Of a stretch of 64,000 nucleotides of DNA, positions 8,727-18,261 are shown in pieces. This DNA comes from Rhodobacteraceae bacterium UBA6213 (GTDB taxonomy: Bacteria > Pseudomonadota > Alphaproteobacteria > Rhodobacterales > Rhodobacteraceae), in assembly GCA_002421605.1 (NCBI GenBank), contig DISJ01000012.1:90063-154062 (forward strand), given 5' to 3'. The notes under the pieces are model-generated. The model ran no database searches, was not told the origin of the DNA, and saw only the letters and a list, made by a program, of their open reading frames with translations. The position numbers and the translations under genes were made by a program. Positions within the stretch are counted from its first letter, which is position 1. Each line of letters starts with the position of its first letter.

Positions 8727-9455
8727 TCAGGCCATTGCCGGGATGAAACTTTCGGGCATCACAGCCGCGCTGCGCATCTTCGCCTTCTTCGGTGCGCCCA
8801 TCTCACCCATCAACACCGAAGCCTCCGTCAGACCCGCAACCAGGACCTCCATCAAAGGCCGACAATCGGTGCTGGCCTTGCTGAGCGTCAGCAGAACGGC
8901 TTTCTGCTCGCGCGACTTGATCCGCCCTGCAAGCCAAGTGTTGAGATCGCTCGAACACGCGGCCCGCGCTGCTGGCGCGCCAAGCTGCTCTAGCTGCCAG
9001 CCCTTCAGATTGGGGCTATCGCTTGAGAGGTTATGGTGCAGGTTCTTGATCGCACGCTTGCCAAAGACCCTGACGTCGGTGGGAAACCGGATGCCGGTCT
9101 TTGCACCTGTCTTGCTTAATTCTACAAACAGAACAGGCCGCGCGGCCCAGTTGCCACTTGTGTCGTCTAGGGCGATTTCCAGCCAAAAACGATCCGGTCT
9201 GGTGCGCAGGCGCGTGGTTGGGTTGATTTCGGGCAGCGCGCGGTACGTAACCGCCCCTTTCGCAGCAAGCTTTCGCACCAACACGTCCCCAACCAGATCA
9301 AGCGCCGACGCGGCCTTTCTGATTGCGTAATGGTCGGACGACCGCATGACCCCATCGGGGTGATCCCCTTGCGACCAAATCGCGTAGATCAACCCCAAAT
9401 CGGTGTCGCACCACGTCTTGTTCGCCCGCTTGGCTATCAGGTTTGTGGTCTGCAT
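8727..9455 (-). CDS. Hypothetical protein, 242 aa
   Basis: I do not recognise this protein. It has no signal peptide or membrane segment, is rich in Ala, Leu and Lys, and begins MQTTNLIAKRANKTW. A central part contains RPVLFVELSKTGAKTG and a basic stretch VFGKRAIKNLHHN. It could be cytoplasmic or DNA-associated. It stands alone between the Hint gene and the oxidase operon, both on the same strand but separated by about 150 bases each. Confidence 0.6.
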   Translation of the reverse strand: MQTTNLIAKRANKTWCDTDLGLIYAIWSQGDHPDGVMRSSDHYAIRKAASALDLVGDVLVRKLAAKGAVTYRALPEINPTTRLRTRPDRFWLEIALDDTSGNWAARPVLFVELSKTGAKTGIRFPTDVRVFGKRAIKNLHHNLSSDSPNLKGWQLEQLGAPAARAACSSDLNTWLAGRIKSREQKAVLLTLSKASTDCRPLMEVLVAGLTEASVLMGEMGAPKKAKMRSAAVMPESFIPAMA

Positions 9456-9612
9456 TGGGCCTCCGACACGTCTTCATTCGACAACGTGTCTAAGGTGTGC
9501 GCGCCAAATTCGGCCTGAATGGGTTGCATTGGTGGCTTTTTGGCGAGCGCCCGTCTTGATTACGGCGTGCCCTGGCCCGGCAGTTCCTGCCAGTGAAGCG
9601 CGGCAATATGCG

Positions 9613-9705
9613 CTACATCAGAACCAAGCGGATTCCATAGGCAATCACGCCGACCACCAAGACTCCGGCGATATAAAGCGCCAAGAACCACAGCCAGCGG
9701 CGCAT
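9613..9705 (-). CDS. DUF2474-like small membrane peptide of the CIO oxidase
   Basis: A 30-residue peptide consisting of one transmembrane helix: MRRWLWFLALY then IAGVLVVGVIAYGIRLVLM, with positive residues at the N-terminus. Its ATG overlaps the TGA of cioB (TGATG), so it is translated by coupling as the last gene of the oxidase operon. Peptides of the CydX/DUF2474 type occupy exactly this place and stabilise cytochrome bd-type oxidases. The assignment rests on size, topology and position. Confidence 0.82.
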   Translation of the reverse strand: MRRWLWFLALYIAGVLVVGVIAYGIRLVLM

Positions 9706-10709
9706 CAGTGGTAGCCGTCGCCCGGCCGGACCTTGCCGCGAAACACCCAGTAGGAATAGCCGGTATAGGCCAGAATTATCGGGATCAACACGACCGCCCC
9801 CACCAGCAGGAAGCCCAGCGAACTATCGGGGCCTGCGGCCTCTGCAATGGTCAGCGATGGTGGCACGAGGTAGGGATAAAAGCTGACCCCAAGCCCCGCG
9901 AAGGACAGCACGAAAATCGCTACCGTTGCCAGAAACGGGCGCAACTGATCGTGATCGCGCAAGCCCGTCCACAACTGCCATATGGCCAACGCCAGCAATA
10001 CGGGCACAATCGCGCTCCAGATGCCCGAGGGCCATCCAAACCAGCGCGCCAAATATTCAGGTCGCAGAAAGGGCGTGGCAAGGCTGACCACGCCGATCAG
10101 CGCCGTTAGCGCGATACCAAGCGGCAAAGCAAAGCGCTGCGCGCGTGCAAGCGTCTCGCCCTCGGTCTTGAGGATCAGCCACGTCGCCCCGAGGGTTGCA
10201 TAGCCCACCACCAACGCCACGCCGGTCAGTACCGAGAAAGGCGAAAGCCAGTCCCAGTTGCCGCCGCCGTAAGCGCGCCCTTCAACCGTGATGCCCTGCA
10301 CCAGCGCGCCAAGCGCCATGCCTTGTGCAATCGCCGCAATCAGCGACCCGCCCCAAAAGCCAAACTCCCAGAACGCTTGCATCCGCTTGGTCCGGTGCAC
10401 GAATTCAAAGGCCACGCCGCGAAAAATCAGCCCCAGCAACATGGCAATAATCAGCGGATATAGTCCCGGCATCACGATCGCATAGGCCAGCGGAAACACC
10501 GCAAACAGGCCACCACCGCCTAGCACCAGCCACGTCTCGTTGCCGTCCCAAACCGGCGCAATAGTGTTCATCGCCAGATGGCGTTCTTCGCGGTCCTTCA
10601 GGAACGGAAACAGGATTCCGATGCCCAGATCGAACCCGTCGAGCAGTGTATAGGCCAGAACGGCAACGGCGATCAGCCCGGCCCAGATGAAGGGAAGGTC
10701 AAATTCCAT
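9705..10709 (-). CDS. cioB: Cytochrome bd-type (CIO) quinol oxidase subunit II
   Basis: 334-residue integral membrane subunit with eight or nine helices. It starts MEFDLPFIWAGLIAVAVLAYTLLDGFDLG, where the GFDLGIG segment is the family signature, and has WDGNETWLV and RGVAFEF further on. It pairs with CioA to reduce O2 to water using quinol without proton pumping. It lies 3 nt downstream of cioA and overlaps the DUF2474 peptide. Confidence 0.92.
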   Translation of the reverse strand: MEFDLPFIWAGLIAVAVLAYTLLDGFDLGIGILFPFLKDREERHLAMNTIAPVWDGNETWLVLGGGGLFAVFPLAYAIVMPGLYPLIIAMLLGLIFRGVAFEFVHRTKRMQAFWEFGFWGGSLIAAIAQGMALGALVQGITVEGRAYGGGNWDWLSPFSVLTGVALVVGYATLGATWLILKTEGETLARAQRFALPLGIALTALIGVVSLATPFLRPEYLARWFGWPSGIWSAIVPVLLALAIWQLWTGLRDHDQLRPFLATVAIFVLSFAGLGVSFYPYLVPPSLTIAEAAGPDSSLGFLLVGAVVLIPIILAYTGYSYWVFRGKVRPGDGYH

Positions 10710-10712
10710 GGC

Positions 10713-12131
10713 TCAATCTCCACTCGTCTCATGGTGCGCATGTGGGTTTGCGGCTACCGGCGTGATGCCCGCCGCCCGCACGACGCCAATATGGTCAATG
10801 TCAACGCCGTGATCGGGCTCTCGCCCCATCAGGCGCATCACGTAGAAGGTTCCCGACCCGAAAACGAAGAAATAGACCACAATGAAGGCCAATAGCGAGA
10901 CGCTGACCGCATCGGCCTGCAAGGGGGCGACGCTGTCGGAGGTGCGCAGCAAACCTTGGATGGTGTAGGGCTGGCGACCAACTTCAGTAGTGATCCAGCC
11001 ACAAAGCACCGCCAGAAAACCGGACGGCCCCATCACCACAGCGGCGCGGTGCAGCCAAGGCGCAGTATAAAGCCGCCCCTTCCAGCGCGCCCAGACCGAC
11101 CAAAGGCCAAGCCCCATCATCGCAAAACCGATCGCTACCATAAGGCGGAAGGTCCAGAAGATAAGTGCCGATTTCGGGCGCTCGTCTTCAGGAAAGGCAT
11201 CAAGCCCCAGAATCGGGGCACTAAGACTGCGGGTAAGGATCAACGACCCCAAATACGGTATTTCAAGCTTGTAGTGCGTCTCGCCCGCGGCATCGTCTGG
11301 CAAACCCAGCAAGATCAGCGGCGCGCCGCCTTCGGGAAAGCTTTCAAAATGACCCTCCATCGCAGCGATCTTTGCGGGCTGAAACTCCAGTGTGTTGATC
11401 CCGTGCTCGTCGCCTGCAAAAATCTGGATCGGCGCCACAATCAGCGCCATCCACATGGCCATTGAAAACATGATCGCGGCGCTTTGATTTTCGCGATTGC
11501 GCAGCAGATGCCAGGCTCCGACGCCGCCGACCACGAACGCCGTGGTCAGATAGGCGGCAAGCACCATGTGCACCATCCGGTAGGGGAAGGACGGGTTGAA
11601 GATGATCGCCCACCAATCCTCGGGAACGAACTGCCCTACATCGTTGACGCCGTAGCCTGCCGGTGTCTGCATCCAGCTATTGGCGCTCAGAATCCAGAAC
11701 GCCGACATCAACGTGCCCAGCGCCACAATCGCCGTTGCCATCATGTGGAGCCGATCGCCCACCTTTTCGCGCCCGAACAGCATGATGCCAAGAAATCCAG
11801 CCTCTAGGAAAAAGGCCGTCAGCACCTCGTAGCCAAGCAACGGGCCAAGAACCGGCCCGGATTTGTCAGAAAACACCGCCCAGTTGGTGCCAAACTGATA
11901 AGAAAGCACGATGCCTGACACGACACCCATGCCGAATACGACCGCAAAGATCGTTTTCCAATAATCAAACAGACGCAGGTATGCCGGTTCGCGCCGCCAA
12001 AGCCATAGCCCGTTCAACACGGCAAGATAGCTTGCAAGCCCAATTGTGAACGCGGGAAAGATGATATGCGCTGAAACAGTAAAGGCGAACTGGAATCGAG
12101 CCAGATCGATGGCAGAAATGTCGCTGAGCAT
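10713..12131 (-). CDS. cioA: Cytochrome bd-type (CIO) quinol oxidase subunit I
   Basis: 472-residue subunit I, shorter than E. coli CydA because it lacks the long Q-loop insert; this marks it as a cyanide-insensitive-oxidase type. Motifs include LARFQFAFTVSAHIIFPAFTIG (haem histidine region), EAGFLGIMLFG and GRQPYTIQGLLRT. ATG 12131 (MLSDISAIDLA) is preferred over an extension to 12176. It is the first gene of cioA-cioB-DUF2474. The 290 bases upstream contain no obvious FNR or RegA box. The enzyme is membrane-embedded and oxygen-reactive at low O2 or under respiratory stress. Confidence 0.92.
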   Translation of the reverse strand: MLSDISAIDLARFQFAFTVSAHIIFPAFTIGLASYLAVLNGLWLWRREPAYLRLFDYWKTIFAVVFGMGVVSGIVLSYQFGTNWAVFSDKSGPVLGPLLGYEVLTAFFLEAGFLGIMLFGREKVGDRLHMMATAIVALGTLMSAFWILSANSWMQTPAGYGVNDVGQFVPEDWWAIIFNPSFPYRMVHMVLAAYLTTAFVVGGVGAWHLLRNRENQSAAIMFSMAMWMALIVAPIQIFAGDEHGINTLEFQPAKIAAMEGHFESFPEGGAPLILLGLPDDAAGETHYKLEIPYLGSLILTRSLSAPILGLDAFPEDERPKSALIFWTFRLMVAIGFAMMGLGLWSVWARWKGRLYTAPWLHRAAVVMGPSGFLAVLCGWITTEVGRQPYTIQGLLRTSDSVAPLQADAVSVSLLAFIVVYFFVFGSGTFYVMRLMGREPDHGVDIDHIGVVRAAGITPVAANPHAHHETSGD

Positions 12132-12422
12132 GGCGAACCCCAAAGCTGCGTGGTGTGCGCCCGTCGCTGAAAACATCGGCGGACGTATTTACCGCTCAGA
12201 AAATCGTCATGCGCAGAAAGATGGGCACTTCACTCCATTCCTGCGGGAACGGTTTGTCTGCTCGGCACCTTAGGCACGTTCTTGCTACGCGCCTTGCGCG
12301 CCTGTGTCCAGCCGCCGCACGCCACGCAATTCGGCCTTGCACTGACCGCCGTAGCGGATTTTGACAATTGCTCTGCCAAGTGGCTTCGGCCCGTGTCGCG
12401 CAGTACCGCAGCTTGCATTGCC

Positions 12423-13619
12423 CTACCTGTGATTTCGCAGCATCGCGGCGCGCAAAGCCACCAGAACCATGATGATGCCGCCAGATACGAAAGCCGCCCC
12501 GATTGATGCGACCGAGGCGATAAATGCGCCAATAAACGGCGCAGTCAAAAGCGCCATGGTGTTGGCGGCCTCGCTCAGCGCGGTGACTCTGCCAATAGAT
12601 TTTTCGGAAACCGAGTTTTGAATTATGTACCGAAACGGCACGACGGTCATAGCCGAGCAAAACCCCAAAATAGCAAAGGCAAAAACAAACACCGTGATGC
12701 CCATCTTCTGCCCGATCATCTCTGCCCCACCCAGCGATGCGATCGTTATGCCCGATATCAATGACCCAGCCGCTATCCAGCGAAACGGGTGTTTGAACTC
12801 TTTTGACACGCTCAAGGCAACTGCCCCAGCCACACCTCCCGCGCCGACCGCAGCAAGCGAAAGGCCAAGATCGGTCTGCGTAAAGCCAAGATCGCGGGTC
12901 AGAGGCGCAACCAGAGTGTCATAAAAGAACACCGCAAAATAACTGGCCGCCATCATCCAGAGCGACACGCGCAAAGTGGTTTTGGTTAGAACCTCTTTGA
13001 AACCGTCCCTGATACTTTCAAGCATTCCCGGTTCTGCCGCGTCATCGTGCGTAGCAGTTGGCCGGATAGATGCCATGCGCGTCAAAAAACCGGCGGCAAC
13101 GAATGACACCACAGCATTCAGCAGAAAAACGCTCTGCGGCGTAGCCCAGATCAACAGCCCCCCGCCGATAGCGGGTGCCACGATCTTTGAAGCCTGATTT
13201 ATCGCATGGCTAAGACCATTCGCGCGTACCCGACGCTCTGGCGCGACCAGTGCCTGGATCGCGGCCTGTTTTGCGGGCGTAAAGAAGGTATCAACAGCGC
13301 TTCTCGTCGCAATCAAGGCCATGAGATACTGCCAATTGGGGGCGAAGAAGAAGCTTGCGGTAACAACACCCCTCCCAATATTGGCCCAGATCATCACGGC
13401 CTTGGCGTCCATGCGGTCCACCAGCACGCCCGCGAAGGGGCCTACGAAAAGATAGGGAAGCCCCATACTTACCGCCAGCAACGCGAAAACAAATGGGTCC
13501 GCCCCCCACGAAAACGCCAGCAACGCGCCTATCGCAACAAAATCCAGCCAATCGGCAAAGTCGGCTGGCACCTGTGCCGCCAGCAGTTTTCTAAGTTCCG
13601 GGTTTGAAATTGGGGTCAT
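12423..13619 (-). CDS. MFS transporter
   Basis: 398-residue major facilitator of the MFS_3/enterobactin-exporter-like group, with about 11-12 helices. The conserved loop between helices 2 and 3 reads GPFAGVLVDRMDAKAVMI, and the segment SAVDTFFTPAKQAAIQALV is typical of this subfamily. ATG 13619 (MTPISNPELRK) was chosen; the open frame extends further upstream into the CPBP remnant without a start signal. The substrate is unknown; export of a small molecule or drug is likely from the family. Confidence 0.88.
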   Translation of the reverse strand: MTPISNPELRKLLAAQVPADFADWLDFVAIGALLAFSWGADPFVFALLAVSMGLPYLFVGPFAGVLVDRMDAKAVMIWANIGRGVVTASFFFAPNWQYLMALIATRSAVDTFFTPAKQAAIQALVAPERRVRANGLSHAINQASKIVAPAIGGGLLIWATPQSVFLLNAVVSFVAAGFLTRMASIRPTATHDDAAEPGMLESIRDGFKEVLTKTTLRVSLWMMAASYFAVFFYDTLVAPLTRDLGFTQTDLGLSLAAVGAGGVAGAVALSVSKEFKHPFRWIAAGSLISGITIASLGGAEMIGQKMGITVFVFAFAILGFCSAMTVVPFRYIIQNSVSEKSIGRVTALSEAANTMALLTAPFIGAFIASVASIGAAFVSGGIIMVLVALRAAMLRNHR

Positions 13620-13641
13620 CGCGAATGTCTGGCAGCAGCGT

Positions 13642-13906
13642 TCAGGAATATGTGTCGCGGCACCGTAGCACCACAACGCCGAAGACAAGAAGAACAACAT
13701 CCTGCGCCACTGCAACTGGAATCAGCGGCAGGTTGCCCATCTGCAGAAACAGATCCGTCAGGAAATGCAGTGCTATCAAGGGAACAATCGTTTTGGTGCG
13801 CAACCTCAACGCAGCATACCCAAAACCAAAGCAGGCCGCTCCGACCGCCTGCGCCGCGATCACCGGTGGGTTTCCACGAATGAGGATGTTGGAACTTTCA
13901 GCAGCA
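13642..13906 (-). pseudogene. Remnant of a CPBP (CAAX-type) membrane protease
   Basis: An open stretch encodes AESSNILIRGNPPVIAAQAVGA and continues into FGYAALRLRTKTIVPLIALH-FLTDLF. That is the last two membrane segments of a CPBP/CAAX-protease-like protein, including the late His motif. The N-terminal half with the EExxxR motif is missing; the frame is closed by a stop inside the adjacent isochorismatase gene. The upstream boundary coincides with the isochorismatase stop codon, so a deletion probably joined the two. A GTG at 13863 could give a 73-residue product, but it would lack the catalytic glutamates. Confidence 0.6.
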
Positions 13907-14491
13907 TTATCGGCGCGTAATCCGGCCGATCACTGCATCGGTCGCGACGACATTGGCGAATTCGCCGTGAAGTTGTGCAAGGGCCGCGCGGTGCGTGTCT
14001 TCAGGCGTAAAAGCTGGGCCATCGTCAAAACTTACATCTGCGTTTCGGGCAAAGGCGGCACAAGCGTCATGGGCAAGTGCAACTGACCAGCCCAGATTGG
14101 CCGCCATGCGCGTGGTGGTCGAGACGCAATGCGGCGTTGTCAGCCCGCAAATGGTCAGACTCTTGATGCCGCGATCGCGCAACTGGGCCTCCAGCGTGGT
14201 GCCAATGAACGCAGAGTTCACCGTCTTTTCGATCAACGTTTCTTCGGGCCGAGAGGAAAACCCGTCCTTGAATTCTGCGCCAGCCCCAATTAGCGCCGAC
14301 CCGGGGTCGCGGCTTAGATGGCGGACATGAAAGACCACAAGCCCGCTGGAACGAAAAGCTGCCAAAAGCCGCAGCGCGTTTTCCTCGGCAGTTGGGTTGT
14401 TGCGCGCGCCCCAATATGGATGGTCGAAGCCGCGTTGAAAGTCGATAAGCACGAGCGCTTCGGCAAGAGGCGAAAGATCAGCGCGGCTCAT
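13907..14491 (-). CDS. Isochorismatase-family cysteine hydrolase
   Basis: 194-residue alpha/beta hydrolase of the isochorismatase/nicotinamidase superfamily. The catalytic triad can be placed at D17 (LVLIDFQRGF), K89 (IEKTVNSAF) and C122 (TTPHCVSTTTRM), with the usual cis-peptide region before the cysteine. It is a cytoplasmic amide or vinyl-ether hydrolase; its substrate cannot be told. The 3' end abuts a CPBP protease remnant. No nicotinamide or siderophore genes are nearby. Confidence 0.9.
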   Translation of the reverse strand: MSRADLSPLAEALVLIDFQRGFDHPYWGARNNPTAEENALRLLAAFRSSGLVVFHVRHLSRDPGSALIGAGAEFKDGFSSRPEETLIEKTVNSAFIGTTLEAQLRDRGIKSLTICGLTTPHCVSTTTRMAANLGWSVALAHDACAAFARNADVSFDDGPAFTPEDTHRAALAQLHGEFANVVATDAVIGRITRR

Positions 14492-14791
14492 TTCTGGGTC
14501 TCCCTAGTTTGGACGGAGGGCTTGCATGTGTCCTTGTGTGGATATCTCCCGCGCAGGGCCAAAATCAACTACTGTCGTGCGGAAGTTGAGATCCGCCGGT
14601 GGTCGCCAACTGCCGCCGTTTCACCGCTCCTCCTGCGTCAATCTTACGGCCGCCAACTTGCGCCGCTGCCGCGATTGGGCGCTGCAATGCGGTTTCACAG
14701 TGCCGCATAATGTTGACAAGAATGGATCGATGAAAAAACTTGTGCCACATCGATGGGGCAAGCGGTGTTGGGCATGATAGTGAAAGAAGCG
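14492..14791. other. Intergenic region, no gene seen
   Basis: About 300 bases between divergent genes. Open frames on both strands lack family features and good ribosome sites. The region must hold the promoters for the isochorismatase-family gene and the DUF2568 gene. Confidence 0.5.
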
Positions 14792-15124
14792 ATGATCATT
14801 GTGAGCCATCTCTTGGCATTTTTCGTCGAACTCGCGGCGCTCGCGGCCTTTGCCCGATGGGGCTGGGCCCGGTTCGATACCGCGCTTGCATCCACGGTCG
14901 CTTCGCTGGTTTGCGTTAGTGTTTTCGTTGTGCTTTGGGGCCTTTTTGCTGCGCCGAAGTCGGGACTTCGGCTCAACCCGTCGCTGCTGCTTCCGTTTAA
15001 GTTCGTGATTTTCGCCGGGGCAACAATGGCGCTAGCGTATGCTGGCAACGTAACCCCCGCCGCTCTCTTTGCCGTAGCCGCGAGCTTGCATTTGATCTTG
15101 GCCCTTTCACTTGGAATTCTCTAA
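14792..15124 (+). CDS. DUF2568 (YrdB-like) small membrane protein
   Basis: 110 residues with four hydrophobic segments: SHLLAFFVELAALAAFA, ALASTVASLVCVSVFVVLWGLF, KFVIFAGATMALAYAGN and ALFAVAASLHLILALSLGIL. The early FVELAALAAFARWGW motif is characteristic of the DUF2568/YrdB family, whose function is unknown. ATG 14792 (MIIVSHLL) fits family length; ATG 14774 in the same frame is an alternative. It stands alone. Confidence 0.75.
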   Translation: MIIVSHLLAFFVELAALAAFARWGWARFDTALASTVASLVCVSVFVVLWGLFAAPKSGLRLNPSLLLPFKFVIFAGATMALAYAGNVTPAALFAVAASLHLILALSLGIL

Positions 15125-15767
15125 GCGCGACCGCTGACTTGATCAGATCACGCCGCGATCGAGGCCAATGCTGCGGATCGAGGCTTGTCTTCAACGCGGT
15201 TAGGTTTCCGCCCCATTTCGAGGTGCGGGTGCGATCGAGCGGATGCTGGGCGACATCGGCAAACATATCAAACCACACCGGCAGATCATAAGCCTCGACA
15301 CCTACTCTTCAGCGGCGCATTACATTCCCCTACCTGCGCCAAAAGCCTCGCCCGATAGCGCGGCGATCTGACTGCCAGCATCTTTTCTTGCCAGATCTTT
15401 GTGCGCCGCAGCGCCCGATGTTGATACAGCGTGCAAAAACCGCAGTGGTGGGCATTCAATGCGGTTTTCCATGGCACCTTCGCGTGCGTCGGTCACGCCA
15501 AAGTTGCCTGTCAAAAACCGGAAAAAACTTCATTTTCAGCACCTTCTTATAAGAAAAATGAGATCATTCTGATCTGCACGAAATGGCATTAGGGCTTTAC
15601 TACCTTTTTATGTCAACGCCAGAACAGGCTTGGCAAGCGTGCGCAACTGCTAGACAGTTTCAGTCTCGATCGAATTTTCAACCTGCTTGTCTGGCTGTGA
15701 CCAATTTTAACCGCTGAATTGGATGCCAGCCCGCCTCGATTATGCCCCTGCGGGCGAGAGGAGAACG
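15125..15767. other. Long intergenic region with a possible coding remnant
   Basis: About 640 bases without a convincing complete gene. On the minus strand near 15140-15300 an open stretch reads VEAYDLPVWFDMFADVAQHP followed by LDRTRTSKWGGNLTALKTSL. It looks protein-like but I cannot assign it, and its end runs into the preceding gene. Around 15520-15620 the sequence becomes distinctly AT-rich, which may be a promoter region or foreign DNA. Confidence 0.4.
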
Positions 15768-16928
15768 ATGGAACTGACCGCGCTTGCACCATCAGATATT
15801 GACCAGCGGATTTCACGGCACCTCGCCCCGGGTGAGACCGTCCTTTGGCAAGGGGTGCCCGCCGCCAACACATTCTTTGGCCCAAAGATTCTCGCGCTTG
15901 GCGGCGGGTTAATGGCGGGGGGGGTGCTGCTGGCCGCGGGATTGCTGGATGGCCTGTCACCCATGCTCGCCGCAGCGACCGGCGCGGCAAAACTGGTTCC
16001 GGCACTTGTGGCCGTTGCCGTTGGCGCGGTCGTTCTGGGCAAAGGCTGGCGCAACCAAGGCTCGAACTGGGTCTATGCGATCACCGATCAGCGGCTGATG
16101 TCGGTTCTGCGTGATCGCCTGATACGCTCGGTGCCGCCCGAAAAGGTCGAGCCGGACGTAGTGCGCATTGCGGGTGCGATCGTTTACTGGATGCAACTTT
16201 CAACCAACCGGCGCAGTGGAATGAGCACTACGGCCCGCGGGCCAGAAGGGCGATACGTCGGATTTCATGGGCTGTCTGACCCCAAGGCCGTGCGTGATCT
16301 GATTGTGTCTTGGCGGACAGGGGTTTCAAAGCGCGCCAACACCGAGGCGGCCCACTATGTTGCCGCTGCGGGTCAGGGCAAACAAGCTGGCATCACCCGC
16401 GTGCGTCATTCAGCAACGGGTCTGCAGCTTGATGTGCCGACACGTTGGAAAATGTCTGTATTGCAGCGTGAAGACGGGCCGCTGGTGGTGTTTGGCATCA
16501 CGATCCTCAAGCGGTTCATCCGCGAAGGCAAGGCCCGGCCCTACGGCGATGATGCCCCGTGGAACGTGTTGAGCGTGCGCGGCGCACCTGATGCGGGCCT
16601 GGAAATGCTCATCAGCGAAGCGCCACTGACATTGACGCTGGGTGACGTTTTGAAAGATCGATGGAGTAAGGCGCTTGGCCTGAAGGTTCTGCAAACCAAT
16701 GCGCAGATTCAGATCGGCCGCTTCACCGGGTTTTCGATCGTTCGCGATATGCCGAAGGGCGGGCATTTTGCGGGCTTCGGGCAAATAGATGCCGCCATTG
16801 TCGTGCGCCAAATCTGGCTGACAGACGGCAAACGGACGGTCGAGTTTCTGGGTCTCGCCCGCCCCGATCAGCCCGATGTGCAATTTGCCGTGGATTCGAT
16901 GGTGGCGTCGCTATCAGCGGGGCAATAG
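15768..16928 (+). CDS. Membrane protein with bacterial PH-like domain
   Basis: 386 residues. It begins with an SDIDQRISRHLAPGETVLWQG segment, then two transmembrane helices (LALGGGLMAGGVLLAAGLL and LVPALVAVAVGAVVLGKGW), then WVYAITDQRLMSVLRD, which matches the start of a bacterial PH (DUF304-type) domain. The C-terminal 200 residues are soluble and unassigned (LDVPTRWKMSVLQREDGPLV). ATG 15768 follows GAGAGGAGAACG; an upstream in-frame ATG at 15723 is less likely. It is probably an inner-membrane protein with a cytoplasmic domain. Function unknown. Confidence 0.75.
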   Translation: MELTALAPSDIDQRISRHLAPGETVLWQGVPAANTFFGPKILALGGGLMAGGVLLAAGLLDGLSPMLAAATGAAKLVPALVAVAVGAVVLGKGWRNQGSNWVYAITDQRLMSVLRDRLIRSVPPEKVEPDVVRIAGAIVYWMQLSTNRRSGMSTTARGPEGRYVGFHGLSDPKAVRDLIVSWRTGVSKRANTEAAHYVAAAGQGKQAGITRVRHSATGLQLDVPTRWKMSVLQREDGPLVVFGITILKRFIREGKARPYGDDAPWNVLSVRGAPDAGLEMLISEAPLTLTLGDVLKDRWSKALGLKVLQTNAQIQIGRFTGFSIVRDMPKGGHFAGFGQIDAAIVVRQIWLTDGKRTVEFLGLARPDQPDVQFAVDSMVASLSAGQ

Positions 16929-16941
16929 CCGCCGCGCGCCG

Positions 16942-17460
16942 CTATTCGACCACGCATCTGGTTTCGTTGCCCACGCCGGGCACCATAAGGCCAATGACGC
17001 CCTTATTCATCCAGCCCGAAGCTCCATCCAACTCGCCACCAATGAAGTTGATCGAGTTCCGGTCGGCATTTTCATAGGCCCCGGCACTTTCTTGCAGCGT
17101 GTAAGTGCCATCCCCCGCCAATTCAAAAGAGTATTGCATCAGATCGCCCGCGGGCGTGCAACGATAGCTGCCCAAAACAACGCCGGTTTCACTCACCTCA
17201 TTCAAACCTGCTTGCCGAATGAGCGAACCCGGAGGATGCATGTTGGCGCCCCCGGGGCTGACCCCTTCGGTGCCATTTGGAAAGCTGACAAGGCACATGC
17301 CCGCGATGTCACTGACGATCCGCCCGATGGCACCAAACCCGTCTTTGACGATGGCATCTTTTTCACAGCTTTTCATTGAGGCTCCTATCGCACCTTCGCC
17401 CGCAGATGCAGAGGCGCTCATACCCAGTAGCAAAGCCGCGAGAATATATCCTGAGCACAT
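16942..17460 (-). CDS. Secreted hypothetical protein
   Basis: 172 residues with an N-terminal signal peptide (CSGYILAALLLGMSASASA). The mature part contains at least four cysteines (KSCEKDAI, GMCLVSF, SYRCTPAG, NETRCVVE), consistent with disulphides in the periplasm. GGAG lies 6-7 nt before ATG 17460. A GDGTYTLQESAGAYE segment and a conserved-looking C-terminal IGLMVPGVGNETRC are visible. I do not recognise the family. It converges on the PH-domain gene. Confidence 0.65.
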   Translation of the reverse strand: MCSGYILAALLLGMSASASAGEGAIGASMKSCEKDAIVKDGFGAIGRIVSDIAGMCLVSFPNGTEGVSPGGANMHPPGSLIRQAGLNEVSETGVVLGSYRCTPAGDLMQYSFELAGDGTYTLQESAGAYENADRNSINFIGGELDGASGWMNKGVIGLMVPGVGNETRCVVE

Positions 17461-17701
17461 GATTTTTCTCCAAATCCAAAACGCGTTGCCTTCGGCAATT
17501 TCACGCAAGCTTGCAATGCAACGCCATCTCGAACAAGCTTGCATTCTTGTTTGACCGTTTTGGGGTTGTGGCAAGCACACCGGGTCGAGCGCGGAACTTG
17601 GCTGTCGTTGGCCCTTAACCGAATAGACGGATGCTGCCATTTGTTTCTACTTCTTGCCGTCAACCCGGCGAACTGCACACTTCACCAATGAAAGGCACAT
17701 T

Positions 17702-18202
17702 ATGAACCCTCGTTTTTTGCTTACATTTGTAGTTTGCACGCTGCTCATTGCTGGAACGATTGCGCGCGCGGACGAACCGCTCTTGCAGCCGATGTCCGAG
17801 GATACGTTGCGATCCCTTTTTGTGTTTGGCCCGCAGGATGGTCTGAAATACGCTGTGTGCGACGATAAACATACTTTCACCTGCACTTACGTCTGGGGCA
17901 TTCTTGGCAAAGACGATGCTTTGCGCGTTGAAATGGGCGGCAGGCCTGATGGCAAAAAGCTTCAGGTAATCACTGCCCAGGCCGCAAGCGCCTCTGACTT
18001 CGACCGTGTTCTGGCGGCCTACAAAGACGCGGTGCCGATCTCGGATCTGGGTGTCACTGCCGTGTGGTCAGAGATGCGTGGGCAATTGTCCATACTGACC
18101 GCCAGCAACAGGGTCGTTCACGTCAGCACCGACATGACCGAAAGCGATGACAAGCAAGCCGCCGCCATCGCAATAGCAAACCTGGTACTTGCTGCGCTGT
18201 AA
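17702..18202 (+). CDS. Secreted hypothetical protein
   Basis: 166 residues. The signal peptide is FLLTFVVCTLLIAGTIARA, cleaved before DEPLLQ. The mature region is a small alpha/beta protein with YAVCDDKHTFTCTYVWG, whose two cysteines could form a disulphide. ATG 17702 follows GAAAGGCAC. It is divergent from the secreted protein at 16942-17460 and may share its promoter region. No family recognised. Confidence 0.65.
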   Translation: MNPRFLLTFVVCTLLIAGTIARADEPLLQPMSEDTLRSLFVFGPQDGLKYAVCDDKHTFTCTYVWGILGKDDALRVEMGGRPDGKKLQVITAQAASASDFDRVLAAYKDAVPISDLGVTAVWSEMRGQLSILTASNRVVHVSTDMTESDDKQAAAIAIANLVLAAL

Positions 18203-18261
18203 CCCACGGCCTCGGCATTCAAATCTGGGCGACATCCGTTCTTGCGCTTTCAAGGTTCGCG

